A DNA stretch of 64,000 nt, from the NCBI RefSeq assembly GCF_016808335.1, contig NC_053141.1, forward strand, positions 7,802,797-7,866,796. Reading direction: 5' to 3'. The notes under the pieces were generated by a model. The model did not search any database, was not told where the DNA came from, and saw only the letters and a program-made list of their open reading frames with translations. The position numbers and the translations under genes are program-made. Shown in pieces: positions 23,831 to 34,400 of the stretch. This DNA comes from Panicum virgatum (taxonomy: Eukaryota > Streptophyta > Magnoliopsida > Poales > Poaceae). Positions within the stretch are counted from its first letter, which is position 1; the number at the start of each line of letters is the position of its first letter.

Positions 23831-24186
23831 GTTGGGAACATGCATGACATATTCGGCAGCAGTCGCGGAGACTTGAGAATATAGTCGCAGAGTCTTAAAA
23901 ATATTTAGTAACTAACGCTTATAAAAGCACGTCTTAGCTTGATCGATGGATGAGTCGAAGTAGTCGATACCCCGAGCAGGCGGCTGTCGAAGTAGTTGGC
24001 GTGACCGCTATAACCGAGCAGGTGGTTGTGCCCGAGCGGGCTGCCGTCGCGGAGGTCGGCGTGGTAACTATTTAGAATACTTGGAACAAAATATTTTTCA
24101 AAAGAACATCTCGGAAACATAAGGTAAACAAAAAAGACTGAAAAAAGAAAAAAATACAAATATTAAAGGATCCACATAAAGGAAAA

Positions 24187-24189
<3 letters not shown>
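23831..24189. other. Repeat flank after the minisatellite (A)
   Basis: Continues the LTR-like repeat with clusters of TCGAAGTAGT and CCGAGCAGG words. No gene seen. Confidence 0.4.

Positions 24190-24269
<80 letters not shown>
24190..24269. repeat. (TA)n microsatellite, copy A only
   Basis: About 40 uninterrupted TA dinucleotides. The corresponding site in copy B (near 58272-58290) has only a short TATACATATGTATATA stretch. Confidence 0.95.
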
Positions 24270-24271
<2 letters not shown>

Positions 24272-24649
24272 TTATGCACATAAAGGATCCACATGAGTAC
24301 AAATATTAAATATTGCAATGACAAAAAAACTAATTGAATGGAAAAGTGAAAAAAAACAAAAGGAAAAAAAATCAAGTACGTACCTGTGCAGGGCGGGAGC
24401 GGCTGCCGCGGTGCAGGGTGGGAGCGGCTGCCGGCACGTGGACCGCTCGTCCGTTGCGCGCCAGCAAGGGTTGGGGCGAGAGTCCTCAGAATTGGATTTA
24501 CGCTTACATATATGGTGCGCGCGGTACACCGTACACGCACTGGACTCTTCCGCGGACGCTCCCCCACTACAAAATTGGTCTCAAACTATAGCCAGCATTT
24601 TTTTTATATCTTTCTATCCATTTGAGTAGGGTGACTGCATCATGGGGAA
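24270..24649. other. Unclassified GC patch (A)
   Basis: AT-rich start, then a GC-rich stretch with a duplicated GGGAGCGGCTGCCG word (24391 and 24420). No domain is visible in any frame. Confidence 0.35.
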
Positions 24650-26035
24650 TGAAAGTGATCGGGTGCTCTCACCTAAGAGGGGGAGGGGGTGAATTAGGTA
24701 CTAATAAAAAACTTGACCTATGGCTCAAACTAGTTTGCACAAAACTTAAACTAATTCAACCTATCTAGATGTGCAACTAGTTTGTTCTAGTGTGAAACCC
24801 CTATCCCAAAAGAGTTATGCACCCTATAGCTTTTCCTAACAAGAAACTATTCTATGAAAGTAAAAGCACAAAGGTTGCAAGTATTAAATGCGGAAGCTTA
24901 AAGAGCGGGATAGGAGATAGCAAACTCTTGACGCGGGTGTTTATCCCGTGGTTCGGTTAGCCACAAAGGCACACCTACATCCACGTTGTTGTAGCACTCA
25001 CTAAGAGTATTTCTACTCGGCCACCAAATCTCTTCCGTGAACACAATCACGGTCACCTTGGCCCCGGGTTCCACTAAGGAGCTTCTCCACAAAGTTTGGG
25101 GGTCTCCACATCCCCGTACAAAGTGTCGTCGCTGCTCCACACCAAGTCGGAGGGTCGATGACGTTGCCGGCGAGCTTCACGCTCCAAGGTGCCGGCGCAC
25201 CAAGCTCTTGTTTTGGTTCGCTAATGAACCACAGCACAAAGGCTCGAAGCCTTGCAATCTCACTCACTAAGAGCTAATCCTTTACACACCACTCTCAAAG
25301 TGTGCTAAGGGCTAAGGATATAATCTTGATGCTCTTGTATGGCTTGGAGATGTTCTTGGGTGTGTGTGGGGGTGAGGCGTACATATAGACCACCAAGTCT
25401 TGTAGCCGTTGCTCCAATGGTCAGCAGAAAATCTGTGTATCATCGGATGAACCGATGCCTCTGCTTGGGGTAGCGTCGGTTCATCCGGTCACTCTCAGAC
25501 CCGAAGTAGCCATTGAGCTTCTGTCAGCTGACACAGTGACCACCGGTTCATCCGATGCTTAGCCGTCGGTTAAACCGGTCACTCACAGCACTCAACTCTT
25601 CTGCTGACGTCATTACACCGGTGCTTTGCTCCGATGCATCACCGGTTCATCCGTGCTGAAGAATCTTCTTCTGGGCACTTTACATCATCTCTGGAACATA
25701 GTATGCCCAATGCACCGATGCCTTTCGTGGATGCGTCGGTTCAACCGGTGCCTCACAGACTTGCATCAAAAGCCAGGCCATCGGATCATCCGACAACCAT
25801 CGGATGCACCGATGCCTATAGCATCGGTTCTTCCGGTGCTACTGAAGTATCTCTGTCTTGATTTCTTTGACTTGGATTTCTTCACGGTCTCTTCAATTCT
25901 TGTTAATCGAAATGTTCACTTAACAACACGGAATCTAGAAATGTTCACTTAACAATAGTATTAATCCCATTGATTGCGTTGTTAATCGATCACAAAAATC
26001 ACTCGAAATGGCATAAATTGTGCCATGTTCGTTTC
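24650..26035 (-). repeat. LTR-like repeat rich in ACCGGTT words (A)
   Basis: Carries CTAAGAGGGGGAGGGGGTGA near its left end, a TATA-like signal on the minus strand near 25385, and many ACCGGTTCATCCGATG-type short words (25440-25850). The same landmarks occur in opposite orientation at 38053-39510, so both belong to one repeat family. Target duplications were not identified here. Confidence 0.55.
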
Positions 26036-26155
26036 AGGGAACCTGAAGGCCCACCTTTACTTTCTCCCCGTGGATGAAATTGGGTTCAGTTTCTTGTATT
26101 CCTCACTTCAAACGGCACATCTGCTTCTCATACTGTCTGTGGCCACGGTAACCAA

Positions 26156-27065
26156 CTGAAGGTGAGATATTATTGGAGGAAAGCACGCCGAAAGAAGATC
26201 ATATATATGTAATTTTCCCATCGTTCTATTGCAGAACCTGATGATCAAGCACTTTGTTTTCCTCCAACTCTCATTTTCAGTACCTGTCAAAGCACTTCAA
26301 CACAGCCAACACTTGGCATGGGCAACAGTGAGGACGGGGAAAGAATGTGGATTAGACATTGAGATGCTACTCTACATTGGCCCTGTTTGGATACCAGGGT
26401 TAGAGTTGGAGTTGGCTTTTTTGCCACTCTAACCCAAAAAAATTCAAACAGGGTGGGTTAGAGTGTATCTAACCCACCCCAAAAAACTATCCCCTCCAAG
26501 GGGTGCTTATTTGGGTTTGTAACGAATATAACACCATTTAGGCAGCGGAGGCTAGGCCGAAGGAGGGCGGCGCCGTCGAAGAGGAGCCGCCGGAGGGGAT
26601 ATGCCGGGGAGGGAGGGAGAGGGAGAGACTGGCACTGGGAGGAGGCGCAAAGAGAGAACAGTGGAGAGAGAAAGGGAAGAGGGGAAGAAAGAGGTGGCCA
26701 CACCAGATCTGGCTAGAAAGATGATTTAAAAGAGCCAAATGATTGAAAAAGTGTTTTTATTGTAGTCTAACCCTTGCATCCAAACACCATTTTAATTAGA
26801 GTTAGTTCAGAGTTAGTCATGAGCTAGAAACTAACTCTAACATGTAATCCAGTTAGAGTATCCAAACAGGGCCATAGTTGTGGAAGTGCAGCTCTGCATG
26901 CAGCCACTATGAAAATTATAGCTATCAAGAGAAGAAGATATCCTTGGGAGTCCACAAGAGTAGCTGCATTCTATTTTAATTACACTTGTCCTGTCCTAGC
27001 ACCTAGCACTGTTGAAAAGCTGCAAGATACTCCTGGTTTGGCTTCTTTCCACATGCAGTTGGCCA
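26156..27065. repeat. Right arm of the diverged inverted repeat (A)
   Basis: Inverted partner of 13575-14303, interrupted by the MITE at 26380-26873. A TTCTATTGCAG acceptor-like site at about 26225 opens a readable stretch (LMIKHFVFLQLSFSVPVKAL) with no family match that I recognise. Confidence 0.65.
26380..26873. mobile_element. Non-autonomous DNA transposon/MITE (A)
   Basis: 494 bp with matching inverted ends GGCCCTGTTTGGATAC and GTATCCAAACAGGGCC. Copy B preserves a 3-bp ATT target duplication (60427-60429 and 60922-60924); here the right copy reads ATA. The interior has a purine-rich GA-repeat. The terminal-repeat style and 3-bp duplication suggest PIF/Harbinger-like, not proven. Confidence 0.8.
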
Positions 27066-27306
27066 GGCTCCAGTTTTTTTTTAAGAAAAGGGGTGCCTGA
27101 AATTTTATTGCAAAAGATAACAATGTCTTTACAGGTTACAAGAGGCTAGTAAACTACGGCAAATATCGAGGCAAGGCTGCACGGAGGCAGCTTTACTGCC
27201 CTTCTGCACGAAATTTTACATATCGATAAATTTGTTGCTTACAACAAGATCTATCGACCGCTGAAAAAAATATCGGCTTGGGAACACACAAAGCAAAACA
27301 TATGTA

Positions 27307-27565
27307 CTCCCTCCATATAAGAAATAGATGACGTTTAGAACAGCGACACGGTCTTCAAAGTATAACTTTGACCGCTTATTTTTATAAAAATATTTGTTGA
27401 AAAGTGATATATGTATATTTTTATGAAAATGTTTCTTAAGACAAATCTATTAATATAATTTTCACATTTTCAAACTCAATAACTTAAAAATTGTTCATGA
27501 TTTATATTCTCAATGTTTGACTCAAATCTTGTCCAAAACGTCATCTAAATCCTATATGGAGGGAG
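27307..27565. mobile_element. Stowaway MITE (A)
   Basis: 259 bp with CTCCCTCCATATAAG and CTATATGGAGGGAG ends and a TA target duplication on each side (27305-27306, 27566-27567), diagnostic of the Tc1/Mariner-derived Stowaway group. Confidence 0.92.
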
Positions 27566-27863
27566 TAAGGTGTAAATGTCTTCTTATAATATATATTGTT
27601 CCCAAAAGTTAATTTATTATGAAAAAATGATGTGTGCTCTTTGTACATTTATTTTTTTGCTAGAATACCTTTATCTATCGTTTGGAACATCAGGAATCAT
27701 ATAGATTTTGGCAAAAAAAAATCGACTCATAAATATTGATTCTCCACAAAAGATATCAAACTAGTATAATGAAAGAAGATTATTCGGCACAAAAACAAAC
27801 CATAAAGCACATAACATGACAAAAGTTTACCACTACACAGTACATCACAAACATGATCAGGAC

Positions 27864-29497
27864 CTAGACGCCTGGCACAGGAACGCGAAGGATGGGGCGG
27901 AGCAGGAGCCTGGATTTCCGGTGCGCGGTGATGCCGAACGCCTCGGTCATGTCGAGCTTGGCGCCGCCGGGCACCTCCCAGTCGAAGTGGAAGAGGAGGC
28001 TGGCGAGCGCGAGCTCCATGTTGGCCAGCCCAAACCCCAGGCCAGGGCACATCCTCCGCCCGGCCCCGAACGGCAGGAGCTCGTAGTCGGTGCCCTTGAA
28101 ATCCGCCGCGCTTCCGCCGCCGGCCTCGAACCGCTCCGGCCGGAACGCGTCGGGGTCCCCCGGCCAGTAGCGCTCGTCGCGGCCCAGCGCCCAGGCGTTC
28201 ACCATCACCGTGATGCCCTGCGGCACGTCGTAGCCCAGCACGCGGCAGGGTTCCTGGCACGCCTGCGGGATCAGGAACGGCAGTGGCGTGTGCAGCCGGA
28301 GCGTCTCGCGGATGACGAGGGGCAGGTACTGGAGCCCCGCCTCCACGAGCTTCTCCTCCCGCACCGACCCGTGCGCGGCGAAGGCGCGTCGCACCTCCGC
28401 CGTCGCCCGCTCCATGACCTTGGGGTTCTGGACGAGCTCCGCCATGGCCCACTCCAGCGTCGGCGCTGTCGTCTCGCTGCCGGCGAAGATGTCCTGCGAG
28501 CAATCATACGGAGTGTCGATCTCTAAGTAATCGGTACAGAACTAACGGATCGGATTGAATTGATTGATGAGTTGAAGATTGCTTACAGTGATGGCGACTT
28601 TGATGACGTCTGTGTCGAGGGGGATCGGCAGCTCACCATCCTTCTGTACCTTTAGCAGCACGTCGAGGAGGTCTTCGACCTCGCCGCCGTCGCCACGCTC
28701 CATCCTCTCCAGGTGGTCCTTGTCTCCTTGATGATTTCGTCGAGGATCCCGAACGAGGTTTGACGGATCTCCTCGCTGCGGCGCACGGCGCTGCTGAGCC
28801 AGCTGACGATCCGGGATGACGGCCACAGGTCGGCTGGGTTGAACCCGGCGGCGAGCACGATGGCTTCGTCGAGCGCCCGCAGCAAGACCTCGCGGTCCTT
28901 GATCCGGTCGCCCATCGCGGCGCGCATCGTGGTGTCCGTGATGAGCTCGGACAGCCGCTCGCGCATGTTCACGGCGCGAGACTCCGCCGCCGCGGCGGCG
29001 CACACGCGCAGCATGACGGCGGCCTCCTCCTCGCGGACGGCGCGGAAGGAGTTGACGCGGCGCGCGCTGAGGAGCTTGGTGATGGTGATCCGGCGGAGCT
29101 GCCGCCAGTGGGCCCCGTAGGGCGCCATGATGATCCCCCGGCCGCCGTCGGTGAGCGCCCGCATGGTGGGGCTCATCGGCCGCGTCGCGAACACCGCGTC
29201 GTGCGTTCTCATCACCTCCCGCGCCGCCTCCCGGGACGACACCACCAGCGTGGGCACCTCGCCGAGCTGGAGCAGCATGAGCGGCCCGTGGCGCCGCGCG
29301 AGGTCACGCATCGCGTGGTGCGGGAGCTTGCCGATCATGTGGTGCAGGCTGCCGATGATTGGCAGCTGCCATGGCCCCGGTGGCAGCCGCAGGCCGTGCT
29401 CGGGCGCCGCGGCGGAGCGCCGGCGCTTGGCGAGCAAGATGACGAGCAGCGAGACGAGAGCTAATACGAGGTAGAGGCAGTGCTGGTGGTCTTCCAT
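27864..29497 (-). pseudogene. CYP71-type cytochrome P450, copy A, frameshifted
   Basis: Same two-exon structure as the copy B gene: exon 1 28587-29497, intron 28494-28586, exon 2 27864-28493. Exon 1 is 911 bp instead of 903 because of an 8-bp insertion at about 28723-28730, a near-duplication of TCCTTG. On the minus strand this shifts the frame after about residue 256, and translation ends about 24 residues later. The product would lack the I-helix (AGSETT), the K-helix ExxR and the heme-binding Cys. Exon 2 itself is intact and almost identical to copy B. The start codon, membrane anchor and PPGP hinge are present. It could only be rescued by unusual splicing or sequence error, so it is called a pseudogene. 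Confidence 0.85.
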
Positions 29498-29562
29498 TGG
29501 TGGTTCTCCCAATGCAAGCTCCTGGTGATTGGTGTGGCTTTCTAGCTTAGTAAGCTGCAACT

Positions 29563-29570
29563 TAAATAGC
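29563..29570 (-). promoter_or_regulatory. Likely TATA box of the copy A P450
   Basis: Minus-strand CTATTTAA about 66 bp upstream of the ATG, conserved in copy B at 63611-63618. Position and sequence suit a core promoter; that is inference. Confidence 0.5.
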
Positions 29571-30552
29571 AGAGCAGTGAGTGATGGTTCTCCGTAACCT
29601 AAAATAATAAGCACTGAGGCTGAATTGTTTATTGGTGATTGTTTGCCAGGTGGTTTACGTGGAAGTAGCAGTGTAGCACCCAACTCCAGCTATCTTGGGG
29701 TCAAACCATGTGCGCTCCCGGCATGTTGATTGCCTCGGAATAATCGCCACCATGTGACTTCATGCGACGACCGACGAGTCAAACGTCGAGATGGTGGTCG
29801 GGAATATTTCTACAGAAAAATTATATTTCCTGATTTTATATGGCCAATTACAACCAACTGTAGACAAAGACTACCTAGCAGCCTCCCTTAATTTCAACAT
29901 TTTTAGATTCGCATTGTTCTCGAAATTCTCTAATAACGGTATAGGTAATGATTTTGTGAAGCCATCAGGAAGCCATGTGCTCAAATTTTAGATTTTTGTG
30001 AGAAACTCGTTTAAGGATTGAAGCCAAATTTCAGAATTGAAACCACATACGAAGCTTATGTCGGTTGGGCCGAACCAGTGGTCGGCCAAACCAGCACCGA
30101 CTCCGTTTCCACTACCCTTCGGTCAAAACCTTGTGTGACGATGGCATAAGGTGTCCTTTTCCAATGCTGTCATTTCACTACATTTTTCAAGTTTCAGTGG
30201 ACGACAAACAATCGATTGAAGAAGATGAAGAGAGAACTCTTCGATATAATTTTATTTTCTTTACGTCGTTGTCCTTCTTTTATGCCACCAATTATTTACT
30301 TGATATGAATCAGATATGAGACACCTTATTGGTGTCTTTCTAAAAAAATAAAGAAGTCGGCGAAGATGAGGGAAGTACGTATCTTTGCTGCCACGTATGC
30401 CGAATATTAATTTTGGCTTAGAAGTCACGGGCACGTATAAAGAGAATATTCTTGCCGCTGACTTGTGCATCATGCTGTACGTATACTTCTGATATACACG
30501 ACAGCTTCTTAACGCCCCGGCTCGAATGAGGAAATTATTTGAGCTGGCTTCT
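29571..30552. other. P450 upstream region and spacer to the complete CACTA
   Basis: Shared with copy B up to 29990 (the window end of B). No gene or element recognised. It ends at the CACTA left terminus with flanking TCT. Confidence 0.4.
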
Positions 30553-31165
30553 CACTATGTAAGAAAGGCTTATAGGAGACACGTGTTAACTCCTATAGGA
30601 GACACGGTTCACTTGCGTCTCCGATGTGAACCAATAGGAGACGCAGTTCGACGCGTCTCCTATAGGGACCATACAGGAGACGCAGATGAACCGCGTCTCC
30701 TTTAAGAATAAAATAGTGTCTCCCATACTTATTAAAGCAGACGCGTATAACCGCGTCTCCAAAATATTTCATACAACGTCTCCACTGAATAGTTTCTCAG
30801 ACGCGGAACAACAACCCGCGTCTCCAATGACTGCTAATGTAGGAGACGCGTGTCTTAAACCGTGTCTCCTATAATAGTTTAAGCAGGAGACGTGTATTAG
30901 AATCTGCGTCTCCTATGTGGGTGCTTATAGGAGACCCTGTTATGTCGCGTCTCCTAACTTTCTCAATCCCCGTCTCATGTTTTAGAGATAAGAAACACGG
31001 CTCGTATGCAGTGTCTCCTTTATAGGTCGTAATGGCAGACTCGTTTTTCTGACACGCGTCTCCTTTGTGTGTGATTGTAGGAGACGTTGATTTTGTCACG
31101 CGTCTCCTTTCTGCCTGTTATAGGAGACGCAGTTTGTCACCATTCTGCATCTCCTATGGCCCACT
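30553..31165. repeat. Left TIR and subterminal repeats of the complete CACTA
   Basis: Many alternating GGAGACGCG and CGCGTCTCC words from about 30580 to 31155, the expected binding array for the element's TNPA-like protein. The array is longer than the right one (46420-46800). Confidence 0.9.
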
Positions 31166-31431
31166 GCGGCTATCTCTCAGTTTTAGCACTCACACACAGA
31201 AATTCCCAGCTAATAGATATGCTCAAACATTACAGGCAGAAGATTAAGCATTCAACATTCAGATATCACAAGTTCAAGATTCAACATTCGACAAGCATTT
31301 ACAAGATCAACACTCAACAAGCAGTTACAAGCAGGTAAAAGACCATCAACAGTTTCAAGACCACCAACAGTTTCACAAGAACCAATTTTGCAGTGTTGTC
31401 AGTTCATCTGAGACCACGAAAACAAGTTTTT

Positions 31432-34400
31432 CTAAGCATGATTAGGCGCTGGATTGTTGCAGTGGAACTCTCCCTTCTTCGAGATTGTTGACATTTCTTA
31501 GCGCAATCATTAGGAATGGTTAATCCTTAGCAACAGCGCCAGAAATGATTGTTGGCAGTCCTTAGTGCAATCACTAGAAATGAGGGCGCCGAACCCATCC
31601 TAGCAACTGCACCCAAGGGGTGCCACTCTCGTGGTATAATCAATACGATTACAGAAGGATCCGCAAGCGCACAGATATACCGTTGTAGCATTTCACCCAG
31701 AGAGTAAGGTTATCATCATTTATTTGTGTCCCAAAGGACGGCAGCGGCAAAGGTATTGTACTCAACATTAACCATGACATTGTGCCTCAAGCAATAGGCA
31801 ATGCTCTTACAGGGGTAAGTCCAAGTAAATAATAAGCATGGGTAATGTGACACAGCACACATCCACACTCCAAGAGGAAGGAATTAAGGAGAGAATCTAT
31901 AAAACAAAGAACTACTCTATCCTACGTCAAGTCAGCTGGAGCTTAGGCTAGGTTAGGTGTCCTAGTGCTTCTATCCAAAGCTGGGGTCATGTTAGATCAT
32001 GGTTAGGACTACAAGTGCCAGGAAAATGGGATAGCGGGGAGAAGGTCCCGTACTGGAGAACGTCTAGTTCCATTACCTCTTTGCATGAACTCCTACACCG
32101 AACCCGAACGTCGGGGAGTACGCTAAACGCAACACCGCTGTTACGCCGGACGGACAGGGCTATCACCACCTGCCGTCTACCCCAGTCACACCATGGAGCA
32201 CGGTCATATCCGAAGGATCCTGCATACCCGAACACCACGCTCGTGTATGAACTCACTACTCTAGTGCCCCCAGGTCTCCCACCCTTTGGATGGACGAGTA
32301 AAACACTAGAGCAAGCCCGAAAGCACAACGAATCTCTATCCTTACCCTGATCATCTGGCCTAACCAAGACCGTAGCATAACTTATGAACGAACTAAGCAT
32401 GGATTGATAAACTATCAAGATAGTAAAGCAACCATGGCAGAACTCGATATTATGAATAGAAGTCTGACAAGTCAGATACAAAGCCATACCAGGAGCCGAG
32501 GATTGCTCAACGACCCCGAGGACAACTTGCTCGCTAAAGAGAACTAGCCTAGCTCCACTACCTAGCTAAGAGAGCAAGAGAGAGGAGAGCCTTCTTGGAG
32601 AGAATGGAATGAAGTGTGTGTGTGTGTGTTGAGAGGGGGGAGAGAGGCCCTATTTATACTACTTGGAGGTAGGTTTCCCGCCAATGCATATATGGAAGGT
32701 GATCAGGTGCCTTGGTCGTGACTCCTCCTCGAGATGCACCTAGACGCGTTGCAGGCCAGGTTCGGCCGACCCTAGGGGTCGGCCGACCCCACCTGTCAGC
32801 CGTCCGTGCTGATCCTTTGCTGGGTAGTTGATTTGTTGGATCTTATCCTTATCCTCTAGTGCATCTTGCGTGGAGGCCCCGTTTCCTCTGACATGTGGGC
32901 CCTCTTTGTAAGGGTGTGACGCCGGATGCGATATTCTGCGTAGTTATGTGATGTCTGCTGCGTGTTTTCGTCTTATTCCGCTCTTGCTCATCTGAAATCT
33001 ACAAAACTCGAAAACAACTGTGGAGCGAGGTTAGTGATACAAATATGTGAGTAAGACATGTAGTTTTCCTTTATTATTGAGTATAATTGATGGGTGAAAA
33101 TGGCACTTAAGCACTGTCAACAGAGATCACCTGATCCATGATGAAGGAGGACAACTTTTCTCGAATGGGGTGCAAATCATCATCGTTGAGTGGGGTTGTC
33201 GGCACTTTCGAACTCCTGCATTGGAAGCACAAATTCAGCAAGGAATTAGCAACTTGCAGAGATAAAATAGCCATCATAGAGTATATATATTTGACTACCA
33301 TTAAGCCTCTCAAAGCAAAAAATAAAAAGGAGCAATCCAAACTGATGCAACCCTCTAACTATTTGCTCAAAAAGCAGCAGAATTAAAAAAAACTAATTTC
33401 CAACAGGCCAACATAATACAACTATCATGCCAGTCATGCCATTTTTAAGAATAACCATCCATATTTCAGTTTTAAGTCATGGAGAAAAGGAGCCATCACT
33501 TGGGAGATATACCTCAGGGTCCTTGGTCATACTTAGTAATTCTATTGCTTTGACCATGTGATGGACAATATAAAAGCCACATGTGTTGCCGGGAGGTTGC
33601 TGGTGGCACTGCAAAAAAGCAATAAATAGACCAAATAAAAATAGTGAGAAGAAAGAAACTACACATCTTCATTACTAGCTTTCACAGCAATGTATACCAT
33701 ACCGGGAACTTTGTGACATGTTCCAAGCTCCGGCTGCAGTCCATCTTCTTCAGTGTGAAGTATGAAAGAAAAGCCCTACAAGAACACAGTCACACAACCA
33801 TGGAACATTTTGTTAGGATATAGAGATTATTTTGGGAATTAGTTGAAGGTTATGGAAGAACTCACTCATTAATGACCTCTTTAAGCACACTGTAATCCCG
33901 CGCCTTGGACCTTTGAGAATCAAAGTACAAAACCTTGTTCCACTTTGGAATGATTACTACTAGAATCTATTGGCCACCTGTGTTATGTGCAAACATTATA
34001 ATTTTTTTTCTAGCAAATTTGGGCAAGGCCTTTCCCAAATACTCCACCACATAAGATCGGTCTTGATCCATGGTACTCATGCTCATCATCTCCGGATCGA
34101 GGAAGCCCACGGGCACGGACTTTTCCCTTGTTTCCACAATCATGTTCCTAGTTAAGAAAAAATTAGTGCCTAGACAACAAATGAACAAATGAACTAAAAA
34201 TTTGTGAGAATCAGATTAGAGTAACTTACAGCGTGAAGATATGGAGTAAAATCACATCCAGCCCATCGATATTGAAGAGGTCATATAAGTCATTGAAGCA
34301 CAGAAGAAAATACTTGTTGCTATCTTGTCGTTGAAAATGGTTACGCTTGTACTTGACCACTACATCTATCTGCTTTGCTACACAACCTTTCATGTAGTAC

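Larger units (their letters stand above)
1..29990. repeat. Copy A of a ~40 kb tandem segmental duplication
   Basis: This segment is collinear with 40397-64000. The first bases of the window match 40397 onward, and the offset between copies falls from 40396 at the left to about 34010 at the right. The offset change is explained by a 6.7 kb retrotransposon present only here and by fewer minisatellite units. The copy probably continues left of the window and right of 29990, so its true ends cannot be seen. Mismatch counts by eye in several stretches run from about 0.5% in P450 exon 2 to about 2% in non-coding DNA. Confidence 0.95.

Noticed and set aside
24566..24600. CACTACAAAATTGG as a second CACTA element end
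   Set aside because: No matching inverted end, subterminal array or target duplication was found within the window.
27816..28526. 236-codon plus-strand frame over P450 exon 2 (also 61866-62576, and 29108-29474 over exon 1)
   Set aside because: Antisense shadows of the GC-rich P450 exons. The minus-strand reading carries all P450 motifs.
32015..32487. Open frames of 111 and 166 codons inside 31486-33122
   Set aside because: Both lie wholly within a solo LTR and show no gag, pol or other domain.
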